Assembly: GCF_000718775.1 (NCBI RefSeq)
Contig: NZ_JOCB01000001.1
Span: 124,001-188,000, forward strand
Direction: 5' to 3'
Length of the DNA stretch: 64,000 nucleotides
Origin: Streptomyces sp. NRRL S-31
GTDB taxonomy: Bacteria; Actinomycetota; Actinomycetes; Streptomycetales; Streptomycetaceae
The notes under the pieces are model-generated. The model saw only the letters and a program-made list of their open reading frames with translations. It was not told where the DNA came from and searched no databases. The position numbers and the translations under genes were made by a program. Numbering within the stretch: position 1 is the stretch's first letter; each line of letters starts with the position of its first letter. Shown one piece after another: positions 49,052 through 56,914 of this stretch.

Positions 49052-50077
49052 TTATCCGTTCCTGACACGCAAGTGCCCGCTGACCTGCGTGGATGTCGTA
49101 TGGCGGGGCGGCTGGACAGGCGTCCGAAGGAGGACGAGCACGGCGACGACGGCCGCCACGGCACCGGCCACCCAGAGCGCGGCCCCCTCCCCCGTCCACC
49201 CCGCGTGCACGAGTACCCCCACGAGCACCGAGGAAAAGGAGGCGGCCCCCAGCAGCACGACCGACCCCGGCGGGGTCAGTCCGAGCCGGCGCAGCCGGTG
49301 CGCGAGGTGGTCCGGGCCGCGCCGGAGCAGCGGACGCCGGGCCACCCCGCGGGCGACGACCACGAGCAGGGTGTCGGCGAGGGCGACGGCGCCGAGGCAG
49401 AACACCACCGCGGCGCTCGGCCCGAGACCGTAGCCCGCGCGCGTGAAGACGACGGCGGAGGACAGCACGAAGCCGGTGAACAGCGACCCGCAGGCGCCGA
49501 GCCCGATCCGCGCGGGATGCCAGTTGTGCATCAGGAAGCCGGTGAGGGCGGCCGCGACCACGCTCAGCAGCACGGCCAGCCCGTCCATCACCTCCGCGGC
49601 GGCACAGGCGCCCACCCCGAAGGCGGTGACCACCCCGACCGTCCCGGCCAGCCCGTCGGCGTGGTCGAGCCCCTTGAAGGCGAGGGAGGCGAGGACGATC
49701 CAGCCGACCGCCAGCAGCCCGCCCGGCAGGCCCGTGTCGTCGTACGGCACCACGCAGGCCGCCGCCGCGGCCGTACCGGCGACGAGCACCCGCGCGCGCA
49801 GCCGCCACACGTCGGCCACCAGACCCAGCCCGGCGACCGCGGCGGCGGCCACGAGCAGCCTGCCGACGCCCTCGCCGAGCGGGGCGACCCGGCTCCACTC
49901 CCCCACCCCGGCGACCAGGCAGGTGACGGCGACGACGGCGAGCCCGCCGAGGAGCGGCAGGGGCCGCTGCCGGCGCCGGTCCAGCACACCGGCCCGCAGG
50001 GCGGGCGTCCGGAGCGCCGCCGCGAGAACGGCGGCGAGGAGGAGGGCGGCGGTGGCGGCGGCGATCCCGTAGAGCAC
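49052..50077 (-). CDS. WecA/MraY-like family membrane protein with lost catalytic residues
   Basis: The 341-residue protein has about ten transmembrane segments and the undecaprenyl-phosphate glycosyl-1-phosphate transferase pattern: LPLLGGLAVVAV, a GLGLVADVWRLRARV stretch where family members carry DD, GLDHADGLAG, and HPARIGLGACGSLFTGF where GDTGS is usual. The DD has become AD and the GDTGS Asp is Ala, so catalysis is doubtful. The stop is at the edge of the dnaK promoter region. GTG 50077 is the start. Confidence 0.75.
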   Translation of the reverse strand: MLYGIAAATAALLLAAVLAAALRTPALRAGVLDRRRQRPLPLLGGLAVVAVTCLVAGVGEWSRVAPLGEGVGRLLVAAAAVAGLGLVADVWRLRARVLVAGTAAAAACVVPYDDTGLPGGLLAVGWIVLASLAFKGLDHADGLAGTVGVVTAFGVGACAAAEVMDGLAVLLSVVAAALTGFLMHNWHPARIGLGACGSLFTGFVLSSAVVFTRAGYGLGPSAAVVFCLGAVALADTLLVVVARGVARRPLLRRGPDHLAHRLRRLGLTPPGSVVLLGAASFSSVLVGVLVHAGWTGEGAALWVAGAVAAVVAVLVLLRTPVQPPRHTTSTQVSGHLRVRNG

Positions 50078-50271
50078 GGCTCTAAGGTAGGGGCGAAAGT
50101 ATCAAATCGGTACGAATAACACGATCCGATTGCCTGGCGGCGACCCAGATCACCCCACGCTCTGCTGCATCCCGAAGGAAGATGGGGGTAGTCTCAGACG
50201 GACTACATAAGTTACCGCTTAGTAATGTCCGCAGACAGCTCGTTCAGACCGAGGCCGCCTCAGGAGCCCCA

Positions 50272-52539
50272 ATGCAACTCGCCGCGATCATCGTGTCGCT
50301 GGTCCTGATCGTGGTCGGCGTGGCACTGTTCGGCCGCGCCCTCCTACAGATCTACAACTTCATGCGGCTGGGCCAGCCGGTGCCGGCCGGTACGCGGACC
50401 AACGATCCCACACAGCGCACCCTCACCGTGGCCAAGGAGTTCCTCGGCCACACCCGGATGAACCGCTGGGGCATCGTCGGCGTGGCGCACTGGTTCGTGG
50501 CGGTGGGCTTCTTCACCCTGCTGCTGACGATCGTCAACGCGTTCGGCCAGCTGTTCGAGGCGGACTGGCTCCTGCCGGTCCTCGGCGAGTGGGCCCCCTA
50601 CAACGTCTACGTCGAGTTCATCGGCACGATGACGGTGATCGGCATCCTCGCCCTGATCGTCATCCGCCAGCTGAGCCACCCGCGCAAGCCGGGCCGCAAG
50701 TCCCGCTTCGCCGGCTCCAACTTCGGCCAGGCGTACTTCGTCGAGACCGTCATCCTCATCGTCGGCGTCTGCATCTTCATGCTGCACGCCCTCGAAGGCG
50801 CCCAGCACCACGTCGACGGCTACGAGGCCTCGTTCTTCATCTCGTACCCGGTCGTCGCCTGGCTGCGGGACATGGACGTCTCCACGCTCCAGAACCTCAC
50901 CTACTTCTTCGCCGGCCTGAAGATCGCCACCTCCTTCATCTGGATGATCACGGTCGCCCTGAAGACCGACATGGGCGTGGCCTGGCACCGCTTCCTGGCC
51001 TTCCCCAACATCTTCTTCAAGCGCAACGCCACCGGCGAGACCTCCCTCGGCGCCCTGCTCCCGATGACCTCGGGCGGCAAGCCGATCGACTTCGAGGACC
51101 CGGGCGAGGACGACGTCTTCGGCGTCTCCCAGGTCGAGCAGTTCTCCTGGAAGGGCCTGCTGGACTTCTCCACCTGCACCGAGTGCGGCCGCTGCCAGTC
51201 GCAGTGCCCCGCCTGGAACACCGGCAAGCCGCTCTCCCCGAAGCTGCTGATCATGTCGCTGCGGGACCACGCGCACGCCAAGGCGCCCTACCTGCTGGCC
51301 GGCGGCGGCAAGACGGCGGAGGGCGAGGAGAAGGGCAGCGAGGAGCAGCTGGCCGCGGTGCCGGCCGCCGCCCTCGCCGAGGCCGAGCGCCCGCTGATCG
51401 GCACCGCCGAGGAGAACGGCGTCATCGACCCGGACGTGCTGTGGTCCTGCACCACCTGCGGCGCCTGCGTCGAGCAGTGCCCGGTGGACATCGAGCACGT
51501 CGACCACATCGTCGACATGCGCCGCTACCAGGTCATGATCGAGTCCGCGTTCCCGTCCGAGGCGGGCACGATGCTCAAGAACCTGGAGAAGAAGGGCAAC
51601 CCCTGGGGCCTGGCCAAGAAGCAGCGGCTGGAGTGGACCAAGGAGGTCGACTTCGAGGTCCCGGTCGTCGGCAAGGACATCGAGGACCTCACCGAGGTCG
51701 AGTACCTGTACTGGGTCGGCTGCGCCGGCGCCCTGGAGGACCGCGCCAAGAAGACCACCAAGGCCTTCGCCGAGCTGCTGCACATCGCGGGCGTCAAGTT
51801 CGCGATCATGGGCGGCGACGAGAAGTGCACCGGTGACTCCGCCCGCCGCCTGGGCAACGAGCCGCTCTTCCAGGAACTCGGCATGGAGAACGTCTCCGCG
51901 CTGAACATGGCCTTCGGCGAGGACGACGAGGACCCGGCGACGAAGAAGCCGAAGTCCGCGAAGAAGATCGTCGCGACCTGCCCGCACTGCCTGAACACGC
52001 TCGGCAACGAGTACCCGCAGCTCGGCGGCGACTACGAGGTCATCCACCACACCCAGCTGCTCCAGCACCTGGTGGACGAGGGCAAGCTCGTGCCCGTCAC
52101 CCCGGTCGAGGGCATCATCACCTACCACGACCCCTGCTACCTGGGCCGCCACAACAAGATCTACACGCCCCCGCGCGAGATCATCGGCAAGGTCCCGGGT
52201 CTGCGCAACGAGGAGATGCACCGCCACAAGGAGCGCGGCTTCTGCTGCGGCGCCGGCGGCGCCCGGATGTGGATGGAGGAGCGGATCGGCAAGCGCATCA
52301 ACAACGAGCGCGTCGACGAGGCCCTCTCCCTCAACCCGGACATCGTCTCCACCGCCTGCCCGTTCTGCCTCGTCATGCTCACGGACTCCGTGAACGGCAA
52401 GAAGAACGACGGCAAGGCCAAGGAGTCCATCCAGGTCGTGGACGTCGCCCAGCTGCTGCTCGACTCCGTCAAGACGCCGGCCGACCCGGCGGGCGAGCCG
52501 GAGAACGAGCGCGAGCCGGAGCCGGAACCGGCGAAGTGA
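50272..52539 (+). CDS. Membrane heterodisulfide reductase-like Fe-S oxidoreductase
   Basis: The 755-residue protein combines about five N-terminal transmembrane helices (residues 1-250, with His in LHALEGAQHHVDGYE that may bind heme), two 4Fe-4S motifs (CTECGRCQSQCP and CTTCGACVEQCPVD) and two CCG domains (WVGCAGALEDRAKK, TCPHCLNTLGNEYP, YHDPCYLGRHNKIY, GFCCGAGGARMW). This is the plan of HdrD/GlpC-like electron transfer proteins; its electron donor in Streptomyces is not known. The ATG at 50272 has AGGAG seven bases upstream. Confidence 0.92.
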   Translation: MQLAAIIVSLVLIVVGVALFGRALLQIYNFMRLGQPVPAGTRTNDPTQRTLTVAKEFLGHTRMNRWGIVGVAHWFVAVGFFTLLLTIVNAFGQLFEADWLLPVLGEWAPYNVYVEFIGTMTVIGILALIVIRQLSHPRKPGRKSRFAGSNFGQAYFVETVILIVGVCIFMLHALEGAQHHVDGYEASFFISYPVVAWLRDMDVSTLQNLTYFFAGLKIATSFIWMITVALKTDMGVAWHRFLAFPNIFFKRNATGETSLGALLPMTSGGKPIDFEDPGEDDVFGVSQVEQFSWKGLLDFSTCTECGRCQSQCPAWNTGKPLSPKLLIMSLRDHAHAKAPYLLAGGGKTAEGEEKGSEEQLAAVPAAALAEAERPLIGTAEENGVIDPDVLWSCTTCGACVEQCPVDIEHVDHIVDMRRYQVMIESAFPSEAGTMLKNLEKKGNPWGLAKKQRLEWTKEVDFEVPVVGKDIEDLTEVEYLYWVGCAGALEDRAKKTTKAFAELLHIAGVKFAIMGGDEKCTGDSARRLGNEPLFQELGMENVSALNMAFGEDDEDPATKKPKSAKKIVATCPHCLNTLGNEYPQLGGDYEVIHHTQLLQHLVDEGKLVPVTPVEGIITYHDPCYLGRHNKIYTPPREIIGKVPGLRNEEMHRHKERGFCCGAGGARMWMEERIGKRINNERVDEALSLNPDIVSTACPFCLVMLTDSVNGKKNDGKAKESIQVVDVAQLLLDSVKTPADPAGEPENEREPEPEPAK

Positions 52540-52551
52540 CCGCCCCCTGAA

Positions 52552-52602
52552 GGACGCGAAGGCGCCCCCTGACCCGCACAGGCAGGGGGCGCCTTCGCGT
52601 CC
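52552..52602. terminator. Perfect 20-bp terminator hairpin
   Basis: GGACGCGAAGGCGCCCCCTG (52552-52571) pairs with 52583-52602 around an 11-base loop, between the convergent Fe-S and monooxygenase genes. Confidence 0.9.
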
Positions 52603-52616
52603 GCCGGGCGGTGCGG

Positions 52617-52943
52617 TCAGCCGTTCTTCGGCGCCGCCTGCTGCACCACCTCGAAGGACCACAGGGTCGAGCCGGAGGCCGCCGGCTTCGGCCGCTCGCC
52701 GCCCTCACCGCCGCCCTGGTGCGCGGACTTCATCGGACCCTCCATCCACGCCTGGAACGACTCCTCGTCCCGCCACCGGGTGTAGACGAGGTACTGGTCT
52801 GTGCCCTCCACCGGCCGCAGCAGCTCGAACCACTCGAAGCCGTCGGAGCCCTCCACGGCGTGCGCCCGCGAGGCGAACCGCTTCTCCAGCACCTCCCGCT
52901 GCTCGGCGGGAACGGTCAACACGTTGATCTTCACTACGCTCAT
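52617..52943 (-). CDS. ABM-family heme monooxygenase, MhuD/IsdG-like
   Basis: The 108-residue protein has the antibiotic biosynthesis monooxygenase ferredoxin-like fold (VKINVLTVPAEQREVLEKRF, FEWFELLRPVEG, YLVYTRWRDEESFQAW). Asn7, Trp66 and His75 of the translated product coincide with the residues known in mycobacterial MhuD to bind and bend heme (N7, W66, H75). This favours heme degradation over antibiotic oxidation. No heme uptake gene is adjacent. ATG 52943 is the start. Confidence 0.8.
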   Translation of the reverse strand: MSVVKINVLTVPAEQREVLEKRFASRAHAVEGSDGFEWFELLRPVEGTDQYLVYTRWRDEESFQAWMEGPMKSAHQGGGEGGERPKPAASGSTLWSFEVVQQAAPKNG

Positions 52944-53132
52944 GGACCCATCCTGACGCACGGGCGCCCCCACCACCCGCACCCGGCCTGCCGGAAAACC
53001 CGGCGGAACCCCGAAGAACCCCCGGCACCCCGCCTGACGACCCCTTAGGGGATGTCACAGGTCGGCCGCAAAGCCGGCCGCGGACCGCCGGGCCCGGCAC
53101 ACCGGCCGCCCGGACCGGGTACGTTCGATGAC

Positions 53133-54095
53133 GTGGCTGGATTCAGGAACGGAGGCGGGGGCCGGGACGACCGCACCCCCCAAGGACAGCAGGCGCCCCA
53201 GGGACCGTCGTACGGGCACGGGCACGGCCCCGCGCAGCCCGGCGGACCCTCGTACGGTCAACCGCCGCACGGACGGCCGGCCCCGTCGGGCCCCTCGTAC
53301 GGCTACCCGTCGGCGCCCCAGCCGCCGTACCCGCGGCAGGGACAACAGCAGTACGGCTACCCGGGACCGGCCGACGACGGACCGGAGTACTTCGGCGACG
53401 GCGGCTACGCGGCCCCCGGGCACGGCGCGCACGACCCCTACGCCGCCGACAACCCGGGCCACACCCAGGCGTTCTCAGTCGACGAGGCCGCCGACTACAC
53501 CCAGGGCGCGACCTACCACGCCGGTGCCGCCGCCGCGCCCGCCGGCCCGGTCGGCCCGCCGCTGCACTGGAAGCAACTGCTGAAGGGGATCATCCTCTCC
53601 CCCGACGACACCTTCCTGCGCATGCGGGACTACACGATGTGGGTCCCCGCCCTCGTCGTGACCTTCCTCTACGGCCTGCTCGCCGTCTTCGGCTTCGACA
53701 CCGCCCGCGAGGACGCGATCAGCGCCACGCTGTCCAACGCGGTGCCGATCGTGCTGGTGACGGCGGTCGTGATGGTGCTCGGCCTGTTCGTCCTGGGCGT
53801 GGTCACCCACTCCCTGGCCCGCCAGCTCGGCGGCGACGGCGCCTGGCAGCCCACGGTGGGCCTGTCGATGCTGATCACCGCCCTCACGGACGCGCCCCGC
53901 CTGATCGTCGCCATGTTCTTCGGCGGCGACGCCGGCTTCGTCCAGATCCTGGGCTGGGCCACCTGGATCGGCGCGGGCGCCCTGCTGACCCTGATGGTCT
54001 CCCGCTCCCACGACCTGCCCTGGCCGAAGGCGCTGGGCGCGTCGGCGATCCAGCTGGTGGCCCTGCTGTCGATCGTGAAGCTGGGCACGTTCTGA
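53133..54095 (+). CDS. Yip1 family membrane protein
   Basis: The 320-residue protein has a long disordered Gly/Pro/Tyr/Gln-rich N-terminus (about 1-140, with many SYG and YGYP units), then five transmembrane segments and the family motif (WKQLLKGIILSPDDTFLRMR). The bacterial role is unknown. GTG 53133 (VAGFRNGGGGRDD) is chosen over the open frame at 53052. Confidence 0.8.
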   Translation: MAGFRNGGGGRDDRTPQGQQAPQGPSYGHGHGPAQPGGPSYGQPPHGRPAPSGPSYGYPSAPQPPYPRQGQQQYGYPGPADDGPEYFGDGGYAAPGHGAHDPYAADNPGHTQAFSVDEAADYTQGATYHAGAAAAPAGPVGPPLHWKQLLKGIILSPDDTFLRMRDYTMWVPALVVTFLYGLLAVFGFDTAREDAISATLSNAVPIVLVTAVVMVLGLFVLGVVTHSLARQLGGDGAWQPTVGLSMLITALTDAPRLIVAMFFGGDAGFVQILGWATWIGAGALLTLMVSRSHDLPWPKALGASAIQLVALLSIVKLGTF

Positions 54096-54129
54096 CGACG
54101 CCGGCCGCCCGCACGGCCGACCCACGGGA

Positions 54130-54156
54130 AAGGGCCCCCGGCTGCCGGGGGCCCTT
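54130..54156. terminator. Terminator after the Yip1-like gene
   Basis: AAGGGCCCCCGG (54130-54141) pairs over 12 bp with 54145-54156 around a 3-base loop, followed by CCTCGT. Confidence 0.8.
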
Positions 54157-54164
54157 CCTCGTAC

Positions 54165-54244
54165 CTGCCGCTTGTCGTAGCTGCCGCTAGTCGCAGCTGC
54201 CGCTAGTCGCAGCTGCCGCTCGTCGTGCCTGCCGCTCGTCCGAC
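54165..54244. repeat. Five tandem 16-bp repeats
   Basis: Units of CTGCCGCT(T/A/C)GTCG(T/C)AG run at 54165, 54181, 54197, 54213 and 54229; the second and third are identical and the last two are diverged at the end. They fill the spacer between convergent genes and overlap no gene. Confidence 0.9.
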
Positions 54245-54254
54245 CGCCGCCGGA

Positions 54255-54758
54255 CTAGGCGTCGAGCACCTGCCCGGCCCGCTTCACCACGGGCGGCTCG
54301 ACGGACCACGGGAAGTTGATCCAGTCGTCGGTCCGCTTCCACACGTACTCGCACTTCACCAGGGAGTGCGACTTCTCGTAGACCACCGCGGAACGCACCT
54401 CGGCGACGGTGTCGAGGCAGAAGTCGCGCACCAGCTTCAGCGTCTTGCCGGTGTCGGCGACGTCGTCGGTGATCAGCACCTTCTTGTCGGAGAAGTCGAT
54501 CGCGTTCGGCACGGGGGCGAGCATGACCGGCATCTCCAGGGTGGTGCCCACGCCCGTGTAGAACTCCACGTTCACCAGGTGGATGTTCTTGCAGTCGAGG
54601 GCGTAGGCGAGCCCGCCGGCGACGAAGACGCCACCGCGCGCGATGCTCAGCACTATGTCGGGCTCGTACCCGTCGTCGGCGATGGACTGCGCCAGCTCCC
54701 GGACGGCCGTGCCGAACCGCTCGTAGGTCAGGTTCTCCCGCACGTCTGCGTCGCTCAT
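54255..54758 (-). CDS. Phosphoribosyltransferase family protein
   Basis: The 167-residue protein has a PRTase fold with the PRPP loop VLITDDVADTGKTLKLVRDF and a first strand IVLSIARGGVFVAGGLAYAL. It resembles hypoxanthine/xanthine phosphoribosyltransferases but the base is not clear from the hood region (WINFPWSVEPP). ATG 54758 (MSDADVRENLTYERFG) is chosen. It lies 13 bases downstream of dcd and may share its transcript. Confidence 0.85.
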   Translation of the reverse strand: MSDADVRENLTYERFGTAVRELAQSIADDGYEPDIVLSIARGGVFVAGGLAYALDCKNIHLVNVEFYTGVGTTLEMPVMLAPVPNAIDFSDKKVLITDDVADTGKTLKLVRDFCLDTVAEVRSAVVYEKSHSLVKCEYVWKRTDDWINFPWSVEPPVVKRAGQVLDA

Positions 54759-54771
54759 GTCGTCGTAGCCC

Positions 54772-55347
54772 TCACACCTGGGTCCGATGGAAATTGAGGA
54801 AGGACCGCGAGGCGGTCGGCCCGCGCTGCCCCTGGTACCGGGAGCCGTAGCGCTCACTGCCGTACGGGGCCTCGGCGGGCGAGGTCAGCCGGAACATGCA
54901 CAGCTGTCCGATCTTCATGCCCGGCCACAGTTTGATGGGGAGCGTGGCCAGGTTGGACAGCTCCAGGGTGACGTGGCCGCTGAACCCCGGGTCGATGAAC
55001 CCGGCGGTGGAGTGCGTGACCAGCCCGAGCCGTCCGAGCGAGCTCTTGCCCTCGAGCCGCGAGGCGAGATCGTCGGGCAGCGTGATGACCTCGTAGGTGG
55101 AGGCCAGCACGAACTCCCCGGGATGCAGGATGAACGGCTCGTCGCCCTCGGGCTCGACCAGCCGCGTCAGGTCCGCCTGCTCGACGGAGGGGTCGATGTG
55201 CGGGTAGCGGTGATTCTCGAACACCCGGAAGTACCGGTCCAGCCGGACGTCGATGCTCGACGGCTGCACCATGGTTTCGTCATAGGGATCGATCCGTACC
55301 CGCCCGGCGTCGATCTCGGCCCGGATGTCCTTGTCTGAGAGAAGCAC
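54772..55347 (-). CDS. dcd: dCTP deaminase
   Basis: The 191-residue enzyme turns dCTP into dUTP for thymidylate synthesis. Typical stretches are [20 protein letters not shown], the active site region [35 protein letters not shown] and [15 protein letters not shown]. The GTG at 55347 ([13 protein letters not shown]) is the start. Length is standard. Confidence 0.97.
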   Translation of the reverse strand: MLLSDKDIRAEIDAGRVRIDPYDETMVQPSSIDVRLDRYFRVFENHRYPHIDPSVEQADLTRLVEPEGDEPFILHPGEFVLASTYEVITLPDDLASRLEGKSSLGRLGLVTHSTAGFIDPGFSGHVTLELSNLATLPIKLWPGMKIGQLCMFRLTSPAEAPYGSERYGSRYQGQRGPTASRSFLNFHRTQV

Positions 55348-55458
55348 GTAGCGAGGATACGCAAGGCGCGCGCAACCATCGCAATCGCGACGGCTCCGCG
55401 CGCCCGCTGTCACACTCCGACTACAGCCGGTCCCCCGACCGCGTCCCGACCTCTCCGT

Positions 55459-55617
55459 TCACCGCTTCTGAAGCACCACGGGCACCGCGCTGCGGAGCCG
55501 GGCACATCGCGGACACCGCACGAGCCGGCCGGGGCCGAGCCGCCCGGCCTGCTGCATCGGGAACGAAACGGTGCTGAAGACGTGCCCGTCCGCGCAGCGG
55601 ACGACGGTGGGTTCCAT
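55459..55617 (-). CDS. Small zinc-ribbon-like protein (52 aa)
   Basis: A short frame on the minus strand encodes MEPTVVRCADGHVFSTVSFP and ends LRSAVPVVLQKR. C8 and H12 (CADGH) plus C35 and C38 (CPRC) form a plausible zinc ribbon. GAGGGA lies eight bases before the ATG at 55617. I recall similar short proteins in other streptomycetes. Overlapping frames in the region look like shadows. Function unknown. Confidence 0.7.
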   Translation of the reverse strand: MEPTVVRCADGHVFSTVSFPMQQAGRLGPGRLVRCPRCARLRSAVPVVLQKR

Positions 55618-55866
55618 CAAGTCCCTCAAGTCCCTTCCCCAGGAGCCGCGTCCGGCGTTGCTCCCCGGACGCCAAAAGCCACATTACGGGATCAAAGAGA
55701 CGAGTCTCCAGGCGGCACTCCGCCCCCCACGGTACGCCCCAACTCATGCCGCCCGCAGCCGAATCCCACACGGGAACATCCCGCGTCGCAGCACCGGGAG
55801 GCGACGATGATGTAGAGTGAGCGAGCGTCCGGACAAGGGATCAGCAGATACCATGTCCGTACATAC

Positions 55867-55940
55867 GCGGGTGTAGTTTAATGGTAGAACATCAGCTTCC
55901 CAAGCTGAGAGCGCGAGTTCGATTCTCGTCACCCGCTCCA
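55867..55940 (+). tRNA. tRNA-Gly (anticodon CCC)
   Basis: The 74-base gene folds as a cloverleaf: acceptor GCGGGTG with CACCCGC, D arm GTTTAATGGTAGAAC, anticodon stem TCAGC/GCTGA around TTCCCAA (anticodon CCC), T arm GCGAGTTCGATTCTCGT, then TCCA, so CCA is encoded. Its 3' part is the likely attachment site of the element to the right, with an intact gene kept at the left junction. Confidence 0.95.
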
Positions 55941-55945
55941 TGAGA

Positions 55946-55972
55946 AACCCCCAGGTCAGAGACTTGGGGGTT
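55946..55972 (+). terminator. Terminator after tRNA-Gly
   Basis: AACCCCCAGGTC pairs with GACTTGGGGGTT (one G-U pair, 3-base loop), followed by GTTTGTTGT. Confidence 0.75.
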
Positions 55973-56037
55973 GTTTGTTGTCTGGACCACTGTGCGGGCC
56001 GCGCACCACATCCGCACCACTTCAGCCGCGCCAGGGC

Positions 56038-56760
56038 CTAGTTGATCAGGGGCAGAGCATGTGGCAGCCCGAGGTCCTTCGCCACCGAACGCAAGAACTG
56101 CTTCCGCGGCTTGCCTATGATCATCTCGTCGTAGGCTCGCCCAGCCCATATGAGACACATGGCCAGCGTCGCTTCCGCCACGGATGCCGGTCCGTCCTTC
56201 GGCGCGATGCGCAGGCTAGGAGGATCAGTCGTCCACTCCGTGAAAGCGGCCGCGCTCGTTGCGCTGGGGTGCGCGTAACCACAGAGGAAGCGGTACACCG
56301 AGTACAGCTCTCTCTTGGGGTCCAGCTCGTCACACTGCGCCTGAAATTTACGGAAGATCTCGCTTTCATCGGTCTTCTCAACCGGAGCGCCTTTGATCGC
56401 GTCGATCAGGTCCTGCGGCACATTGAACGCCTTTTGCATGTCCTCGGCGGCAGCCCGGTTCGTTCGGCCTCCCTCAGCGAACACGCCAACCGCGCCGGCG
56501 TCACCCTTCTGCGAGAGCCACTGCAGGCTGACGGTCGTCTCAACCATGGTGCGGAGCAGAATGAGCGTCTCGTGGCGGTATCCGCTATCGATGAGGTGCA
56601 GAACCGCCTCGGCAAGGCGATGCACTTCAGTGCACCAACCGTGCGCGAGAAGAACTGACCGGTACCTGCGCTGCTTGGTCTCGACGGGACCAGCCGCCCG
56701 ATAGTCGGCGACCATCCTCTCAACGGCCTCGCGGTACTGCTGCGGAGTGACGTTACTCAT
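56038..56760 (-). CDS. DUF5677-like protein, element cargo
   Basis: The 240-residue helical cytoplasmic protein resembles DUF5677 (ILLRTMVETTVSLQWLSQ, RFLCGYAHPSATSAAAF, AMCLIWAGRAYDEM). The family has no firm function. The gene lies between the tRNA attachment site and int, where cargo is often carried, and its codon use is visibly less G/C-biased than the core genes, suggesting foreign origin. Confidence 0.65.
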   Translation of the reverse strand: MSNVTPQQYREAVERMVADYRAAGPVETKQRRYRSVLLAHGWCTEVHRLAEAVLHLIDSGYRHETLILLRTMVETTVSLQWLSQKGDAGAVGVFAEGGRTNRAAAEDMQKAFNVPQDLIDAIKGAPVEKTDESEIFRKFQAQCDELDPKRELYSVYRFLCGYAHPSATSAAAFTEWTTDPPSLRIAPKDGPASVAEATLAMCLIWAGRAYDEMIIGKPRKQFLRSVAKDLGLPHALPLIN

Positions 56761-56863
56761 GCGCCCCCCTGTCTCGAATGGGGAGCAAGAGTACTTGCTA
56801 TGAGCATGTCCGTTCGCGGAATTTCATTCCCTCATCGTCATGACCGTTCGCTAATCAACGGGA

Positions 56864-56889
56864 GTAGGGGGAGGGTTGCCTCCCCCTAC
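56864..56889 (-). terminator. Terminator after int
   Basis: GTAGGGGGAGG (56864-56874) pairs perfectly over 11 bp with 56879-56889 (4-base loop), 25 bases beyond the int stop. Confidence 0.75.
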
Positions 56890-56914
56890 CCCTCACACAG
56901 CGCAAGGTGGCCCC

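Noticed and set aside
50344..52662. Long antisense frame opposite the Fe-S oxidoreductase
   Set aside because: G+C-rich Streptomyces genes commonly leave the opposite strand open. No domain is recognisable, and the forward frame has clear Fe-S motifs.
54165..54244. Five short repeats as a possible CRISPR array
   Set aside because: 16-bp units abut each other with no variable spacers and no cas genes are in the window.
55421..55771. 116-residue frame near the tRNA
   Set aside because: It overlaps the shorter zinc-ribbon frame, which has a better ribosome binding site and paired Cys/His motifs.
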